A stretch of 64,000 nucleotides of DNA, taken from assembly GCA_964562985.1 (NCBI GenBank), contig CAZLWE010000005.1, positions 1 to 64,000 of the forward strand, written 5' to 3'. A model generated the notes under the pieces. The model saw only the letters and a list, made by a program, of their open reading frames with translations, had not been told where the DNA came from and made no database searches. Of this stretch, positions 26,139-34,333 are shown piece by piece (the first letter of the stretch is position 1; each line of letters starts with the position of its first letter). The translations under genes and the position numbers were made by a program. Origin of the DNA: SHLQ01 sp964562985 (GTDB lineage: Bacteria > Actinomycetota > Acidimicrobiia > Acidimicrobiales > SHLQ01).

Positions 26139-27956
26139 ATGGCGCACACCCCGCCCGATCTTCGCATGAGTCGCCGTCGACTCGCCGATCGCTACGAAAT
26201 AGTCGTTCGACGTGGTAGCGGAGGCATGGCCGAAGTATGGGAAGGCGTCGACCACAATCTCGGTCGAAAGATCGCGATCAAGGTCTTGCATGGCCACCTG
26301 GCGGAGAACCCGTCGGTTCTCAACCGCTTTCGAAGTGAAGCCCAAGCTGCTGCACGTCTGACTCACCCCGGCATCGTCGCCATCTACGACACGGTCACTA
26401 CCGACGACACCGACGCCATCATTATGGAATTGGTCGAAGGCCGAGATCTTCGAACGATGCTCGACGAGCGCCCCACGCTTGCGCTCACCGACGCGGCCGA
26501 GGTCGGTATGCAACTCGCCGCGGCACTCGGCCACGCACACCAACACGGCATCATCCATCGCGACGTGAAGCCAGCCAACATTCTTGTTCGGGCCGACCGA
26601 CGAGTGAAGCTCTCCGACTTCGGAATCGCCAAAGCTCTCGATCAGACCGGTCACACCGAATCCGGTTCGCTCGTTGGAACGGTGAAGTACCTGGCTCCCG
26701 AGCAACTCGAGGGGCGAACCGCAGATGCTCGAACCGACCTCTACTCGCTCACTACGTTGCTCTACGAGATGTTGTGCGGTGAGGTTCCCTTTGCTGCGAA
26801 CGATCTGGTCACCGCAATGAAGCGGGTGAAGGAAGATCCCCCGTCGGCTCGACGCAAGCGCGCAGACCTGCCACCCGCGTTCGACGCGTTCCTTATGCGA
26901 GGACTGGCCCGAAACCCAGATGACCGGTACCCCGATGCAGCGTCGTGGTCGTCAGCGCTACGGGCCAGCATCAGCGGTGATACCACCGTCGTCGACTCCC
27001 ACCCGTTGAAGGAGCGGACGTCGATTCCGATCAAGAACCCGCAAGGTCATGAACTTCTCGGGACCGTTCCAACTCGAGCGCCAAAGAAACCAGCTCCAAC
27101 TCCACCTCGCGCATCCGGTCCATCCACTCCACGCAAAGCGCCAGCAAAAGCTGACCCGGCGGTCGCGAAGCATCATCGTCGCAACCGAGGGCGACTCGCA
27201 TTTGCCGGGCCACTCATCGCCTTGGCGCTTGGCATCGCTGCGGTGGTGACCGTATGGCTTCTTCTCACCAACGGGTCGACCTCGGTCGATTCCGCTGATG
27301 ATGGAGCCCCCGCGGAAAGCACCGAGGAGGTAGTCGAGGCCGTAGAGCAAACCTCGTCCACGACAACGCCCGAACCCGAGCAGACCACCGATCCCGCAGA
27401 AGACGAGCTCTCGACACAAAGCACCGAAGCGCCTCTCGTCGAAACCACCACCACCACGACGACCTCCATCCCAGAGTTCGTAAATGGCCAACGCGCCATC
27501 GCCTTCGACCCCTTCGGTAACGACGGCGAACACGATGACATCGCCTTTCGAGCACTCGATGGAAACATCGACACGTTCTGGAACACACAGTCCTACCGGA
27601 CCCGGTTCTTTAGTGGTCTAAAGGAGGGCGTCGGGTTGATCGTCGAATTCGAAGAACCGCAACAAGTGAACGAACTGTCGGTCACAACGGACCGAATCGG
27701 GTGGGGTGCTCGTGTGTACCGAAGCGATTCCATCGCCACTGACCTCGCTGGCTGGGGAAACCCGATCGGTGAATTCAACGAGCTTGATCCCTCAACGTCG
27801 CTCGACATTGAAGATGGTTCGTCGCTAGCGGTTCTGCTCTGGATCACCGACTTGGGCCTCAACCCACAACAAAGCGCTGAGGACTACGATGCGCAGGTGG
27901 CAGAGGGCGGATTCGAACAACGGCTCGTCGTGAACGAGATTACTATCGCGGGTTAA
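26139..27956 (+). CDS. Transmembrane Ser/Thr protein kinase with extracellular jelly-roll-like domain
   Basis: Started at MAHTPPDLRMSRRRLADRYE (605 residues); an upstream in-frame Met would overlap the DegV gene. The cytosolic part is a complete Hanks-type kinase: Gly loop GSGG at 26-29, Lys48 in IAIKVL, Glu67, HRDVKPAN with Asp142, DFG at 160-162 and APEQLEG. All catalytic residues are present, so it should be active. A Pro/Ala-rich linker leads to one helix (residues about 353-376). Outside are a Thr/Pro/Glu-rich linker and a C-terminal domain, about 460-605, resembling the outer domain of mycobacterial MviN. It is joined by a one-base overlap to an ECF sigma gene. Confidence 0.93.
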   Translation: MAHTPPDLRMSRRRLADRYEIVVRRGSGGMAEVWEGVDHNLGRKIAIKVLHGHLAENPSVLNRFRSEAQAAARLTHPGIVAIYDTVTTDDTDAIIMELVEGRDLRTMLDERPTLALTDAAEVGMQLAAALGHAHQHGIIHRDVKPANILVRADRRVKLSDFGIAKALDQTGHTESGSLVGTVKYLAPEQLEGRTADARTDLYSLTTLLYEMLCGEVPFAANDLVTAMKRVKEDPPSARRKRADLPPAFDAFLMRGLARNPDDRYPDAASWSSALRASISGDTTVVDSHPLKERTSIPIKNPQGHELLGTVPTRAPKKPAPTPPRASGPSTPRKAPAKADPAVAKHHRRNRGRLAFAGPLIALALGIAAVVTVWLLLTNGSTSVDSADDGAPAESTEEVVEAVEQTSSTTTPEPEQTTDPAEDELSTQSTEAPLVETTTTTTTSIPEFVNGQRAIAFDPFGNDGEHDDIAFRALDGNIDTFWNTQSYRTRFFSGLKEGVGLIVEFEEPQQVNELSVTTDRIGWGARVYRSDSIATDLAGWGNPIGEFNELDPSTSLDIEDGSSLAVLLWITDLGLNPQQSAEDYDAQVAEGGFEQRLVVNEITIAG

Positions 27957-28552
27957 TGCAAACGCTCGCCGAGGACGACGACCTTATCCGCGCTGCTCAG
28001 CGCGGTGATATGGCGTCGCTCGAGATCCTTCTCGATCGCCATCACGATCGCCTGCGGGCGGTTTGCGCGAAGGTAGTTGGTCGCGGCGCCGACGCCGACG
28101 ACGCCGCACAGATGGCCCTTATTTCGATCGTGAAGAACCTCGATCGGTACGACGGACGAGCCAAGTTCACGACCTGGTCGTATCGGATTGCGACCAACGC
28201 CGCGATCGACGAGCTACGTAAGCGGAAACGACGAGGCGCCACCTCTATCGATGATGAGGACAGCCACCTACAGATAGCCGCCGCCGGAAACCTCGGAGAA
28301 GCAACCACCGCGCGGATGGTCGTTAATGACGCCCTTGAAAAGCTCCCAGAGGATTTTCGCCTACCGGTCATTCTGCGAGATTTGTGTGGTCTGGACTATG
28401 AACAAATCAGCGAGGTGTTGGAGATTGCTCCGGGCACCGTACGGTCGAGAATTGCGCGCGGCCGTTCCAAATTGGCTGACGTCATCGGTGATGTGACAGA
28501 CGGCGGGAACCAAGGCGGCTCGACGGGCGTACAAGGAAACGACCATGAGTAA
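27956..28552 (+). CDS. ECF-type RNA polymerase sigma factor, SigM-like
   Basis: The 198-residue protein has region 2 (LEILLDRHHDRLRAVCAKV, then DADDAAQMALISIVKNLDRY and FTTWSYRIATNAAIDELRK) and region 4 (ALEKLPEDFRLPVILRDL, GLDYEQISEVLEIAPGTVRSRIARGRSKL). No region 3 is present, typical of ECF sigma factors. In position and gene order it corresponds to SigM of Mycobacterium, between the kinase/MviN region and an anti-sigma gene. Its start codon overlaps the last base of the kinase stop codon, and its end overlaps the next gene by eight bases. Target promoters were not searched. Confidence 0.94.
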   Translation: MQTLAEDDDLIRAAQRGDMASLEILLDRHHDRLRAVCAKVVGRGADADDAAQMALISIVKNLDRYDGRAKFTTWSYRIATNAAIDELRKRKRRGATSIDDEDSHLQIAAAGNLGEATTARMVVNDALEKLPEDFRLPVILRDLCGLDYEQISEVLEIAPGTVRSRIARGRSKLADVIGDVTDGGNQGGSTGVQGNDHE

Positions 28553-29447
28553 CGAACGCTTCGACGACGAGCTCTTGTCGGCCATCATCGATGGTGATGC
28601 CGATGAAGCTAGCGTCGCGTCCGTTCTCGCGGACGAAACGGCAAGTCAGCGCCTCGACGCGATGCGGACGGCAGCTGGCATCGTTGCCGAAGAACCTGCG
28701 CCCGCGACTCCTGCACGGCGGGAACAATCGATCGCCGCCGCGCTCGCTGCGGCCAAGCCTGCCCCCGAAGTCACGTCACTCACCACCGAACGCGTCGCTC
28801 GACGGTCCGGGCCGAGTCCGAAGATTCTTGCAATCGCCGCTGCCGTGTTGTTGTTCATCATCGCTATCCCGGTGATTGCTGGCATTCGTTCCGCATCCGT
28901 TGAAACCGCTACCGACGCAGCTGCAGAGGCCTCCACTGAACTCGGCGCAAGTGATGCTGCGGCCGACGTAGTCGAAGATGCCGTCGATGGCGACGACGAC
29001 GAGGCTATGGAAGATGACGGTGGCGTGCTAAGCGACGATGACGAAGAAGAGGCCATGGAGGACGACGAGGGAGATGTCCCGGCAGCCGTCCAGTCCCCGG
29101 AGTCTGCCGACGACGCTGGTGACGCTGGTGATGCCGAGGAAGAATTCGCTCCAGTCACCGAGCGCTCCCTCGCTGAACGACTAGCCGCTCGTCCACCAGC
29201 TGTATCGGCCTCGGAATCACTGATCGGCATCGACGATCTCATCCAACTCGGAAGCGTGTTCCCCCAGTACACCCTCGACGAGCTTCTCGACGCCGGGGTG
29301 AGTCCAGATTGCGTAGATCAAGACTCCACCGCGGTTGGTTTTGACGTGGTACTGCTGGACGACGAATCGCGACTCATCATCGTCGAGTTCTTCGACGATG
29401 AAACGACCCGACTGCTCGACGCAGAGGACTGCTCCGTACTTCGCTAG
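28545..29447 (+). CDS. Probable membrane-bound anti-sigma factor
   Basis: A 300-residue protein that overlaps the sigma gene by eight bases, the usual arrangement for an anti-sigma factor. The N-terminal 80 residues are cytosolic (ELLSAIIDGDADEASVASVL resembles the start of anti-sigma domains). One helix (KILAIAAAVLLFIIAIPVIAGI) crosses the membrane near residue 105. The extracytoplasmic part has a very acidic region with repeated Asp/Glu runs and a short folded C-terminal domain containing one cysteine in PDCVD and one in EDCSVL. It probably inhibits the sigma factor at 27956. A zinc motif of the ZAS type is not visible. Confidence 0.78.
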   Translation: MSNERFDDELLSAIIDGDADEASVASVLADETASQRLDAMRTAAGIVAEEPAPATPARREQSIAAALAAAKPAPEVTSLTTERVARRSGPSPKILAIAAAVLLFIIAIPVIAGIRSASVETATDAAAEASTELGASDAAADVVEDAVDGDDDEAMEDDGGVLSDDDEEEAMEDDEGDVPAAVQSPESADDAGDAGDAEEEFAPVTERSLAERLAARPPAVSASESLIGIDDLIQLGSVFPQYTLDELLDAGVSPDCVDQDSTAVGFDVVLLDDESRLIIVEFFDDETTRLLDAEDCSVLR

Positions 29448-29457
29448 GCTGCCTGCT

Positions 29458-29766
29458 ATGTCCACGACGAGCAACGACTCCCCCGACTGGCCAAGACAAG
29501 CAACGGAGACCATCGTTGGCTTCGTCGACAACGTAAAGCACAAGACGACCGAGCCTGCAACAAAAGCCGTTCGTGCGATCGTTTATGGAATTGCCATCGC
29601 ACTTCTTGGTGTTCCCGCTCTGATCATGCTGCTCGTCGGCATCGTCCACGGACTCAACCAAGTCGCAACCGGCGTCCTTGGGTTGGGTGTGTGGCTGGTG
29701 TATCTCGTCCTCGGCGTGATCTTCACCATCGTCGGAGCCGTGCTCTGGCGTAAACGCGTTGCCTAG
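29458..29766 (+). CDS. Small two-helix membrane protein
   Basis: Starts at the ATG of MSTTSNDSPDWPRQ (102 residues). Residues 1 to about 40 are cytosolic and hydrophilic. Two helices follow (VYGIAIALLGVPALIMLLVGIV and LGVWLVYLVLGVIFTIVGAVLW) with a short loop. The function is unknown; the gene lies between the anti-sigma gene and trxB, with 55 bases to trxB. Confidence 0.7.
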   Translation: MSTTSNDSPDWPRQATETIVGFVDNVKHKTTEPATKAVRAIVYGIAIALLGVPALIMLLVGIVHGLNQVATGVLGLGVWLVYLVLGVIFTIVGAVLWRKRVA

Positions 29767-29821
29767 CCGTTCTTTCAACGGATCCAGCAACAAACCAGTC
29801 CACAAAAGTTAGGAACCCCCA

Positions 29822-30790
29822 ATGGCTGACAACGTCCGTAACGTCGTCATCATCGGCTCAGGCCCCGCTGGCCTCACCGCCGCAATTTACGCTGCCCGTG
29901 CATCGCTCGAACCACTGGTATTGGAAGGCGAGCCATCCTCCACCAGCGATCAGCCAGGCGGACAACTCATGCTGACGACCGACGTCGAGAACTTCCCCGG
30001 TTTCCCCGAAGGCATCATGGGCCCGGAGCTCATGATCAACTTCCGCACCCAGGCGGCACGGTTCGGCGCGCAGATCGAAACCGTAAAGGCATCCAAGGTC
30101 GACCTCTCCGAGCGTCCCTTCAAGATCTGGGTCGGTGACCCAGAGGCTGCTGAGCCGACGTACCTGGCAAAGTCGGTCATTGTTTCGACCGGTGCGCAGT
30201 CACTGATGTTGAACCTCGATCGTGAAACCGAGCTCATTGGCCATGGCGTGTCCACATGCGCAACATGCGACGGCTTCTTCTTCCGAGACCACGAGATCGC
30301 GGTCGTCGGCGGAGGCGATTCAGCCCTCGAAGAAGCCAGCTTTCTGACGAAGTTTGCGTCGAAGGTGTACGTGGTCGTACGACGCGATGAACTTCGAGCA
30401 TCACAGATCATGCAAGATCGCGCTCACGCGAATCCAAAGATCGAATTCGTCTGGAACACCAAGGTCGTCGAGTATCTCGGCGATTCCAAGCTGGCTGGTG
30501 TTAAGACGCAAAGCACGGTCGATGACTCCATTTCGGAATTGCCGGTCACGGGCCTGTTCATCGCTATTGGACACAAGCCCAATACCGGTTTGTTCGAAGG
30601 CCAGCTCGACATGAAAGACAACGGCTATTTGCAAGCCACCCCAGGGCGCACGGCAACCAATATCGAAGGCGTCTTTGCGTCTGGCGATGTCCAGGACGAC
30701 TACTACCGTCAAGCAATTACCGCCGCCGGTTCGGGTTGCGCGGCAGCCCTCGAAGCCGAACGTTGGCTTGAAGAACAGGGCGAGCACTAG
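29822..30790 (+). CDS. trxB: Thioredoxin reductase
   Basis: The FAD/NADPH enzyme that keeps thioredoxin reduced. The 322-residue protein shows the FAD site VVIIGSGPAGLTAAIYAARA, the redox-active CATC (in STCATCDGFFF), the NADPH-binding stretch VVGGGDSALEEASFL and the final GVFASGDVQDDYYRQA segment. The gene order sigma - anti-sigma - trxB - trxA is the same as in Mycobacterium. Thioredoxin follows after 70 bases. Confidence 0.97.
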   Translation: MADNVRNVVIIGSGPAGLTAAIYAARASLEPLVLEGEPSSTSDQPGGQLMLTTDVENFPGFPEGIMGPELMINFRTQAARFGAQIETVKASKVDLSERPFKIWVGDPEAAEPTYLAKSVIVSTGAQSLMLNLDRETELIGHGVSTCATCDGFFFRDHEIAVVGGGDSALEEASFLTKFASKVYVVVRRDELRASQIMQDRAHANPKIEFVWNTKVVEYLGDSKLAGVKTQSTVDDSISELPVTGLFIAIGHKPNTGLFEGQLDMKDNGYLQATPGRTATNIEGVFASGDVQDDYYRQAITAAGSGCAAALEAERWLEEQGEH

Positions 30791-30860
30791 TATTTGTACG
30801 GAATGGAAACGCTCAACGAGTAGTTTCACATTGTGCACGCAAGAGAAATGAGACAGTCCT

Positions 30861-31190
30861 ATGGCTTCTGAAAATGTCCTCAATCTGGATGACTCCAGCT
30901 TCACCGACACCATCTCGTCAAGCGACGAACCAGTGTTGGTCGACTTCTGGGCTGAATGGTGTGGCCCCTGCAAGATGATCGCCCCAATCATGGACGAGAT
31001 CGCCGACGAGCAGGTCGGAACCCTGAAGATCGCCAAGGTGAACATCGACGAGGCATCGGGAACCGCTCTCCAAAACGAAGTAATGAGCATTCCAACCATG
31101 ATCTTGTTCAAGGGCGGTGAGCCGGTGAAGAAGATCATCGGCGCGAAGCCCAAGGATGCGATCATGGAAGAAATCGCCGAATTTATCTAA
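30861..31190 (+). CDS. trxA: Thioredoxin
   Basis: A 109-residue thioredoxin with the motif WAEWCGPCKM at residues about 30-39. The Pro of MSIPTM is cis-proline, and the final ELIAEFI-type helix (here IMEEIAEFI) is typical. It works with TrxB to reduce disulfides in the cytosol. The next gene starts 127 bases downstream; a weak hairpin (31242-31267) lies between them and could end the trxBA transcript. Confidence 0.97.
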   Translation: MASENVLNLDDSSFTDTISSSDEPVLVDFWAEWCGPCKMIAPIMDEIADEQVGTLKIAKVNIDEASGTALQNEVMSIPTMILFKGGEPVKKIIGAKPKDAIMEEIAEFI

Positions 31191-31317
31191 CGATCTCCAC
31201 GCTTGTTTCGCTTCGGCGACGAGCTCATCAGATTACGTTTGCGCCGCTGTGTCCACGTGACGCGGCGGCGTTTCGCGTCCCCCGTGGGTGTGGCGTGGTA
31301 CGGCTAGGGTGAAGCCT

Positions 31318-32319
31318 ATGGACGAACCTCGCCCACGGTTACAACGCGGTGATGTCGGTCCAGCCGTCGTCGACTTACACCGTCACCTCACAATCGCTGG
31401 ATACCCGATCGAAACCGTGCACCTCGATCGCTTCGATGGCATTACCCACGATGCCGTAACCGCATTTCAGCGCCGACGCGGCTTGGAAGCAACCGGCACC
31501 GTTGGCGGCGAGACTTGGCGATCGCTACACGAGGCCGGGCATCATTTCGGTGAGCGACTGCTATGCCGTCGGACGCCAATGATGCGAGGCGATGACGTCG
31601 CCGAGCTACAACTGCTCTTGGGAAGTCTCGGTTTCGATACCGGGTGGATCGACGGAATCTTCGGTCCAGAAACCGAAGATGCAACCGCAGACTTTCAACG
31701 CAACGCAGGATTGCCTGTCGACGGTGTGGCCGGACCGACCACCATCTCCACCTTGACCAGACTTCGCCTTTCTGCAAACGCTGCTCGGCCAGTCGCAGCA
31801 GTTCGCGAACGTGAACGACTTCGAGGTGGATCACAAGGACTCGTCGGACGCCGAATAGTGGTCGGCGATCTTGGTCAATCACCGGCCATCGCTGGTGAAA
31901 TTGGTGCCAAGCTCCGAGGAGAAGGCGCTCGGGTTCTCCTATTGCACCACCGCGACGGTTCTACCCACGCTCGCGCCGCCAACCAGTTCGACGCGGAGAT
32001 TTACCTCGGTCTGATCGCAGTCGACGAGGAAACATGCAGCGTGTCCTTCTATGAAACCGACGCTTTCTCAAGTTACGGCGGTCGCGACATCGCCAACCTC
32101 GCCACGGACACGCTGTCGCTGGCGCTTCGAATCCCCGGAGAGACGATCGGTACTCGATCTCCGGTACTTCGTGAAACGCGTATGCCTGCCGTCGTCTTTC
32201 GCCTAGGACCTCAGAGTGAACTCGAGTCTGCACGGAGCACTGTCGCTACCGCGATCCACGAAGCGATGGTGCAATGGGTGGATGAGCTCGAGAGCACCGA
32301 ACGAACGGTGTCTTCGTAA
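31318..32319 (+). CDS. cwlM: CwlM-like protein: two peptidoglycan-binding domains plus degenerate amidase domain
   Basis: In Mycobacterium, CwlM lies next to trxC and is a regulator of the peptidoglycan enzyme MurA rather than a true hydrolase. The 333-residue protein starts at MDEPRPRLQRGDVGPAVVDL. Two peptidoglycan-binding modules occur at residues about 8-65 (FDGITHDAVTAFQRRRGLEATG) and 85-145 (GIFGPETEDATADFQRNAG). The amidase-3 domain follows from residue about 178, but its zinc motif is replaced by VVGDLGQS and the later His/Glu positions are not visible. There is no signal peptide, so it should be cytosolic. The C terminus is Thr/Ser-rich, as in phosphorylated CwlM. The next gene, parB, is convergent. 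Confidence 0.82.
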   Translation: MDEPRPRLQRGDVGPAVVDLHRHLTIAGYPIETVHLDRFDGITHDAVTAFQRRRGLEATGTVGGETWRSLHEAGHHFGERLLCRRTPMMRGDDVAELQLLLGSLGFDTGWIDGIFGPETEDATADFQRNAGLPVDGVAGPTTISTLTRLRLSANAARPVAAVRERERLRGGSQGLVGRRIVVGDLGQSPAIAGEIGAKLRGEGARVLLLHHRDGSTHARAANQFDAEIYLGLIAVDEETCSVSFYETDAFSSYGGRDIANLATDTLSLALRIPGETIGTRSPVLRETRMPAVVFRLGPQSELESARSTVATAIHEAMVQWVDELESTERTVSS

Positions 32320-32339
32320 TCGAACGTTCGTTCGATTAC
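32316..32339. terminator. Bidirectional hairpin between cwlM and parB
   Basis: A perfect 10-base-pair inverted repeat with a four-base loop (arms 32316-32325 and 32330-32339) overlaps the stop codon of the cwlM-like gene and touches that of parB. No long U-tract follows on either side, so termination is probable but not certain. Confidence 0.6.
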
Positions 32340-33226
32340 TACTTCGCTATCACCCGGTAGATGCGCTCAAGATCGCTCAGATCTGCATAGTCGATCACGA
32401 TCTTGCCCTTTTTCGCGCCGAGGGACACCCCAACCCGAGTGTCCAGATGCTCTGACAGGAGTCGTTCGAGCTCCAACAGAGCGGGGGCGCGGGTATCACC
32501 CACGGTCCGCTTCTTCGATTTCGACGGCCCACCGGAGTCTGCGTCACCCGCTGGATCACCAGCAAGGTCTTCACCACGAAGTAGTTGCTCAAGTTCTCGA
32601 ACGGTCAGTTGCTCATCGACACAACGTTCGGCCAAGCTGACCTGTGCATCCTCGTCTTCGCAACCGAGAATCGTTCGGGCATGGCCCGCACTGAGCTGTC
32701 CATTCCCGACAAGACGCTGCACTCCCATCGGGAGCGCCAGGAGCCGGAGGATATTGCCCACCGCAGGACGAGACTTACCAACTCGCTTCGCGATCTTTGC
32801 TTGGGTAAAGCCGAAGTCGTCCACAAGCTGCTGATACGCCGCAGCCTCTTCGAGCGCGTTGAGGTCTTGACGATGCAGGTTCTCCACGAGCGCCTGTTCA
32901 AGGGAGGCCGTATCGTCCGCGTCGCGGACGATCACCGGAATATCTTGCAGTCCAGCACGCTTTGCCGCTCGCCAACGTCGCTCCCCCGCGATCAACTCAT
33001 AGCTATCACCATCACGGCGTACCAGAAGCGGCTGAAGCACACCGAGTTCTCGGACGGAGTTCGTCAACGAGTCCAACGTCTCCTCGTCAAAGTGATCTCG
33101 CGGCTGATACTGATTTGCGCGGATGGACGACACCGCCACCGTTTGAAAGGTCGCTTCGGGATCATCGGTGACGTCTGACGGAATCAGTGCGCCAAGACCT
33201 CGGCCGAGGCCGCTTGGACGGGTCAT
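32339..33226 (-). CDS. parB: Chromosome partitioning protein ParB
   Basis: ParB binds parS near the origin, spreads along DNA using CTP, and recruits ParA and SMC. The 295-residue protein starts MTRPSGLGRGLGALIPSD, with the ParA-contacting N terminus. The CTP-binding domain has NQYQPRDHFD and AGERRWRAAKRAG; the helix-turn-helix is GFTQAKIAKRVGKSRPAVGNILRLL. The C-terminal dimer domain ends the protein. Its start overlaps the parA stop by four bases (ATGA). Two perfect parS sites lie upstream of parA. Confidence 0.97.
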   Translation of the reverse strand: MTRPSGLGRGLGALIPSDVTDDPEATFQTVAVSSIRANQYQPRDHFDEETLDSLTNSVRELGVLQPLLVRRDGDSYELIAGERRWRAAKRAGLQDIPVIVRDADDTASLEQALVENLHRQDLNALEEAAAYQQLVDDFGFTQAKIAKRVGKSRPAVGNILRLLALPMGVQRLVGNGQLSAGHARTILGCEDEDAQVSLAERCVDEQLTVRELEQLLRGEDLAGDPAGDADSGGPSKSKKRTVGDTRAPALLELERLLSEHLDTRVGVSLGAKKGKIVIDYADLSDLERIYRVIAK

Positions 33227-34089
33227 TCTTCTTCTCCTTGATCAGCGGAGGGCTCGCTTGGCGCCGTGCCAGCATCGGAATCTTCCTCGCCCAAATCCAA
33301 CTCGTTGCCCATCACTTCGTTCGCGAGATCTCGATATGCCTGCGCCCCGCGATTGTCTGGATCAAAGACCGTGATCGGTTGACCATACGAAGGTGCCTCA
33401 GAGAGTCGCACCACTCTCGGGATCACGATCTTGCAGACCTTTTCACCAAAGTGGCTCCGGACTTCGTCGACAACTTGACCGGCAAGCTTCGTTCGAGCGT
33501 CGTACATCACCAACACAATCGTGGAGATCTCCAACTCTGGGTTCAGGCTCTTGCGAACAAGCTCGACATTGCGGACAAGTTGGCCGACACCCTCGAGCGC
33601 GTAGTACTCACATTGGATCGGAACCAGAACTTCGGTAGCGGCGACCAGTGCATTAATGGTGAGGAGCCCAAGCGACGGTGGGCAGTCGATAAAGACGAAG
33701 TCATAGTCATCGGCAATCGGCGTGAGCGCGTCGATAAGCCGGCGTTCGCGATTGAACCCGGGCACTAACTCAATCTCAGCTCCTGCCAGATCGAGACTAG
33801 ACGGAGCGACAAAGAGGCCTTCAACGTCTGCAGCGGGTTCGAGCGTGTCCTCAAGAGGAGTATCCCCTAACAACACGTCGTACATATTCTTCTCGATAGC
33901 TCGAGGATTGATTCCGAGCCCGGTGCTTGCATTCGCTTGAGGATCAAGGTCTATGAGAAGCACCCGGTTGCCAAGCTCCGCTAAAGCAGCACCAAGATTG
34001 ACCGTTGTGGTGGTCTTTCCAACGCCGCCTTTTTGGTTCGCAATCGCAATAACTCGCGTCCCGCTACCTGTTCCCATAGGTTCAGTCAT
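33223..34089 (-). CDS. parA: Chromosome partitioning ATPase ParA
   Basis: ParA is a DNA-bound ATPase that moves ParB-parS complexes. The 288-residue protein has the deviant Walker A motif KGGVGKTTT early (in IANQKGGVGKTTTTVNLGAA), LLIDLDPQANASTGLG (Walker A' region) and VFIDCPPSLGLLTINAL (Walker B). It has no long N-terminal extension, as is usual for chromosomal ParA. It overlaps parB by four bases. The 244 bases upstream to rsmG contain the parS sites. The C-terminal 30 residues are acidic and poorly conserved. Confidence 0.97.
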   Translation of the reverse strand: MTEPMGTGSGTRVIAIANQKGGVGKTTTTVNLGAALAELGNRVLLIDLDPQANASTGLGINPRAIEKNMYDVLLGDTPLEDTLEPAADVEGLFVAPSSLDLAGAEIELVPGFNRERRLIDALTPIADDYDFVFIDCPPSLGLLTINALVAATEVLVPIQCEYYALEGVGQLVRNVELVRKSLNPELEISTIVLVMYDARTKLAGQVVDEVRSHFGEKVCKIVIPRVVRLSEAPSYGQPITVFDPDNRGAQAYRDLANEVMGNELDLGEEDSDAGTAPSEPSADQGEEE

Positions 34090-34167
34090 ATCGACCCTAA
34101 GGTACTACCAAAGAACCACCCGTTGGTGACACTGGAGAGATTTGTGCCGAATTACCCAGCAGATGAT

Positions 34168-34183
34168 TGTTTCACGTGAAACA
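34168..34183. promoter_or_regulatory. parS site 1
   Basis: A 16-base perfect palindrome identical to the consensus parS (TGTTTCACGTGAAACA). It lies in the intergenic region between parA and rsmG, about 4 kb from dnaA, where ParB should nucleate. Confidence 0.95.
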
Positions 34184-34302
34184 TTTGCGTGTGCTGCTGC
34201 CGTGAGCCGGTAGTTCCGCTGAGCACGCAGAGCGAAGCGAACGTGCGATTGGAACCCGTGCCGCCAAAATAGCGAAGCGATGGCGGCTAAGGCTTCAGAT
34301 AA

Positions 34303-34318
34303 TGTTTCACGTGAAACA
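34303..34318. promoter_or_regulatory. parS site 2
   Basis: A second perfect copy of the same 16-base palindrome, 120 bases from the first and 16 bases from the end of rsmG. Two sites this close are common at origin-proximal par loci. Confidence 0.95.
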
Positions 34319-34333
34319 CTTCTTGTTCTTCTT

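Noticed and set aside
31242..31267. Hairpin after trxA
   Set aside because: A six-base-pair GC stem with an imperfect inner part and no U-tract; kept only as a remark under trxA.
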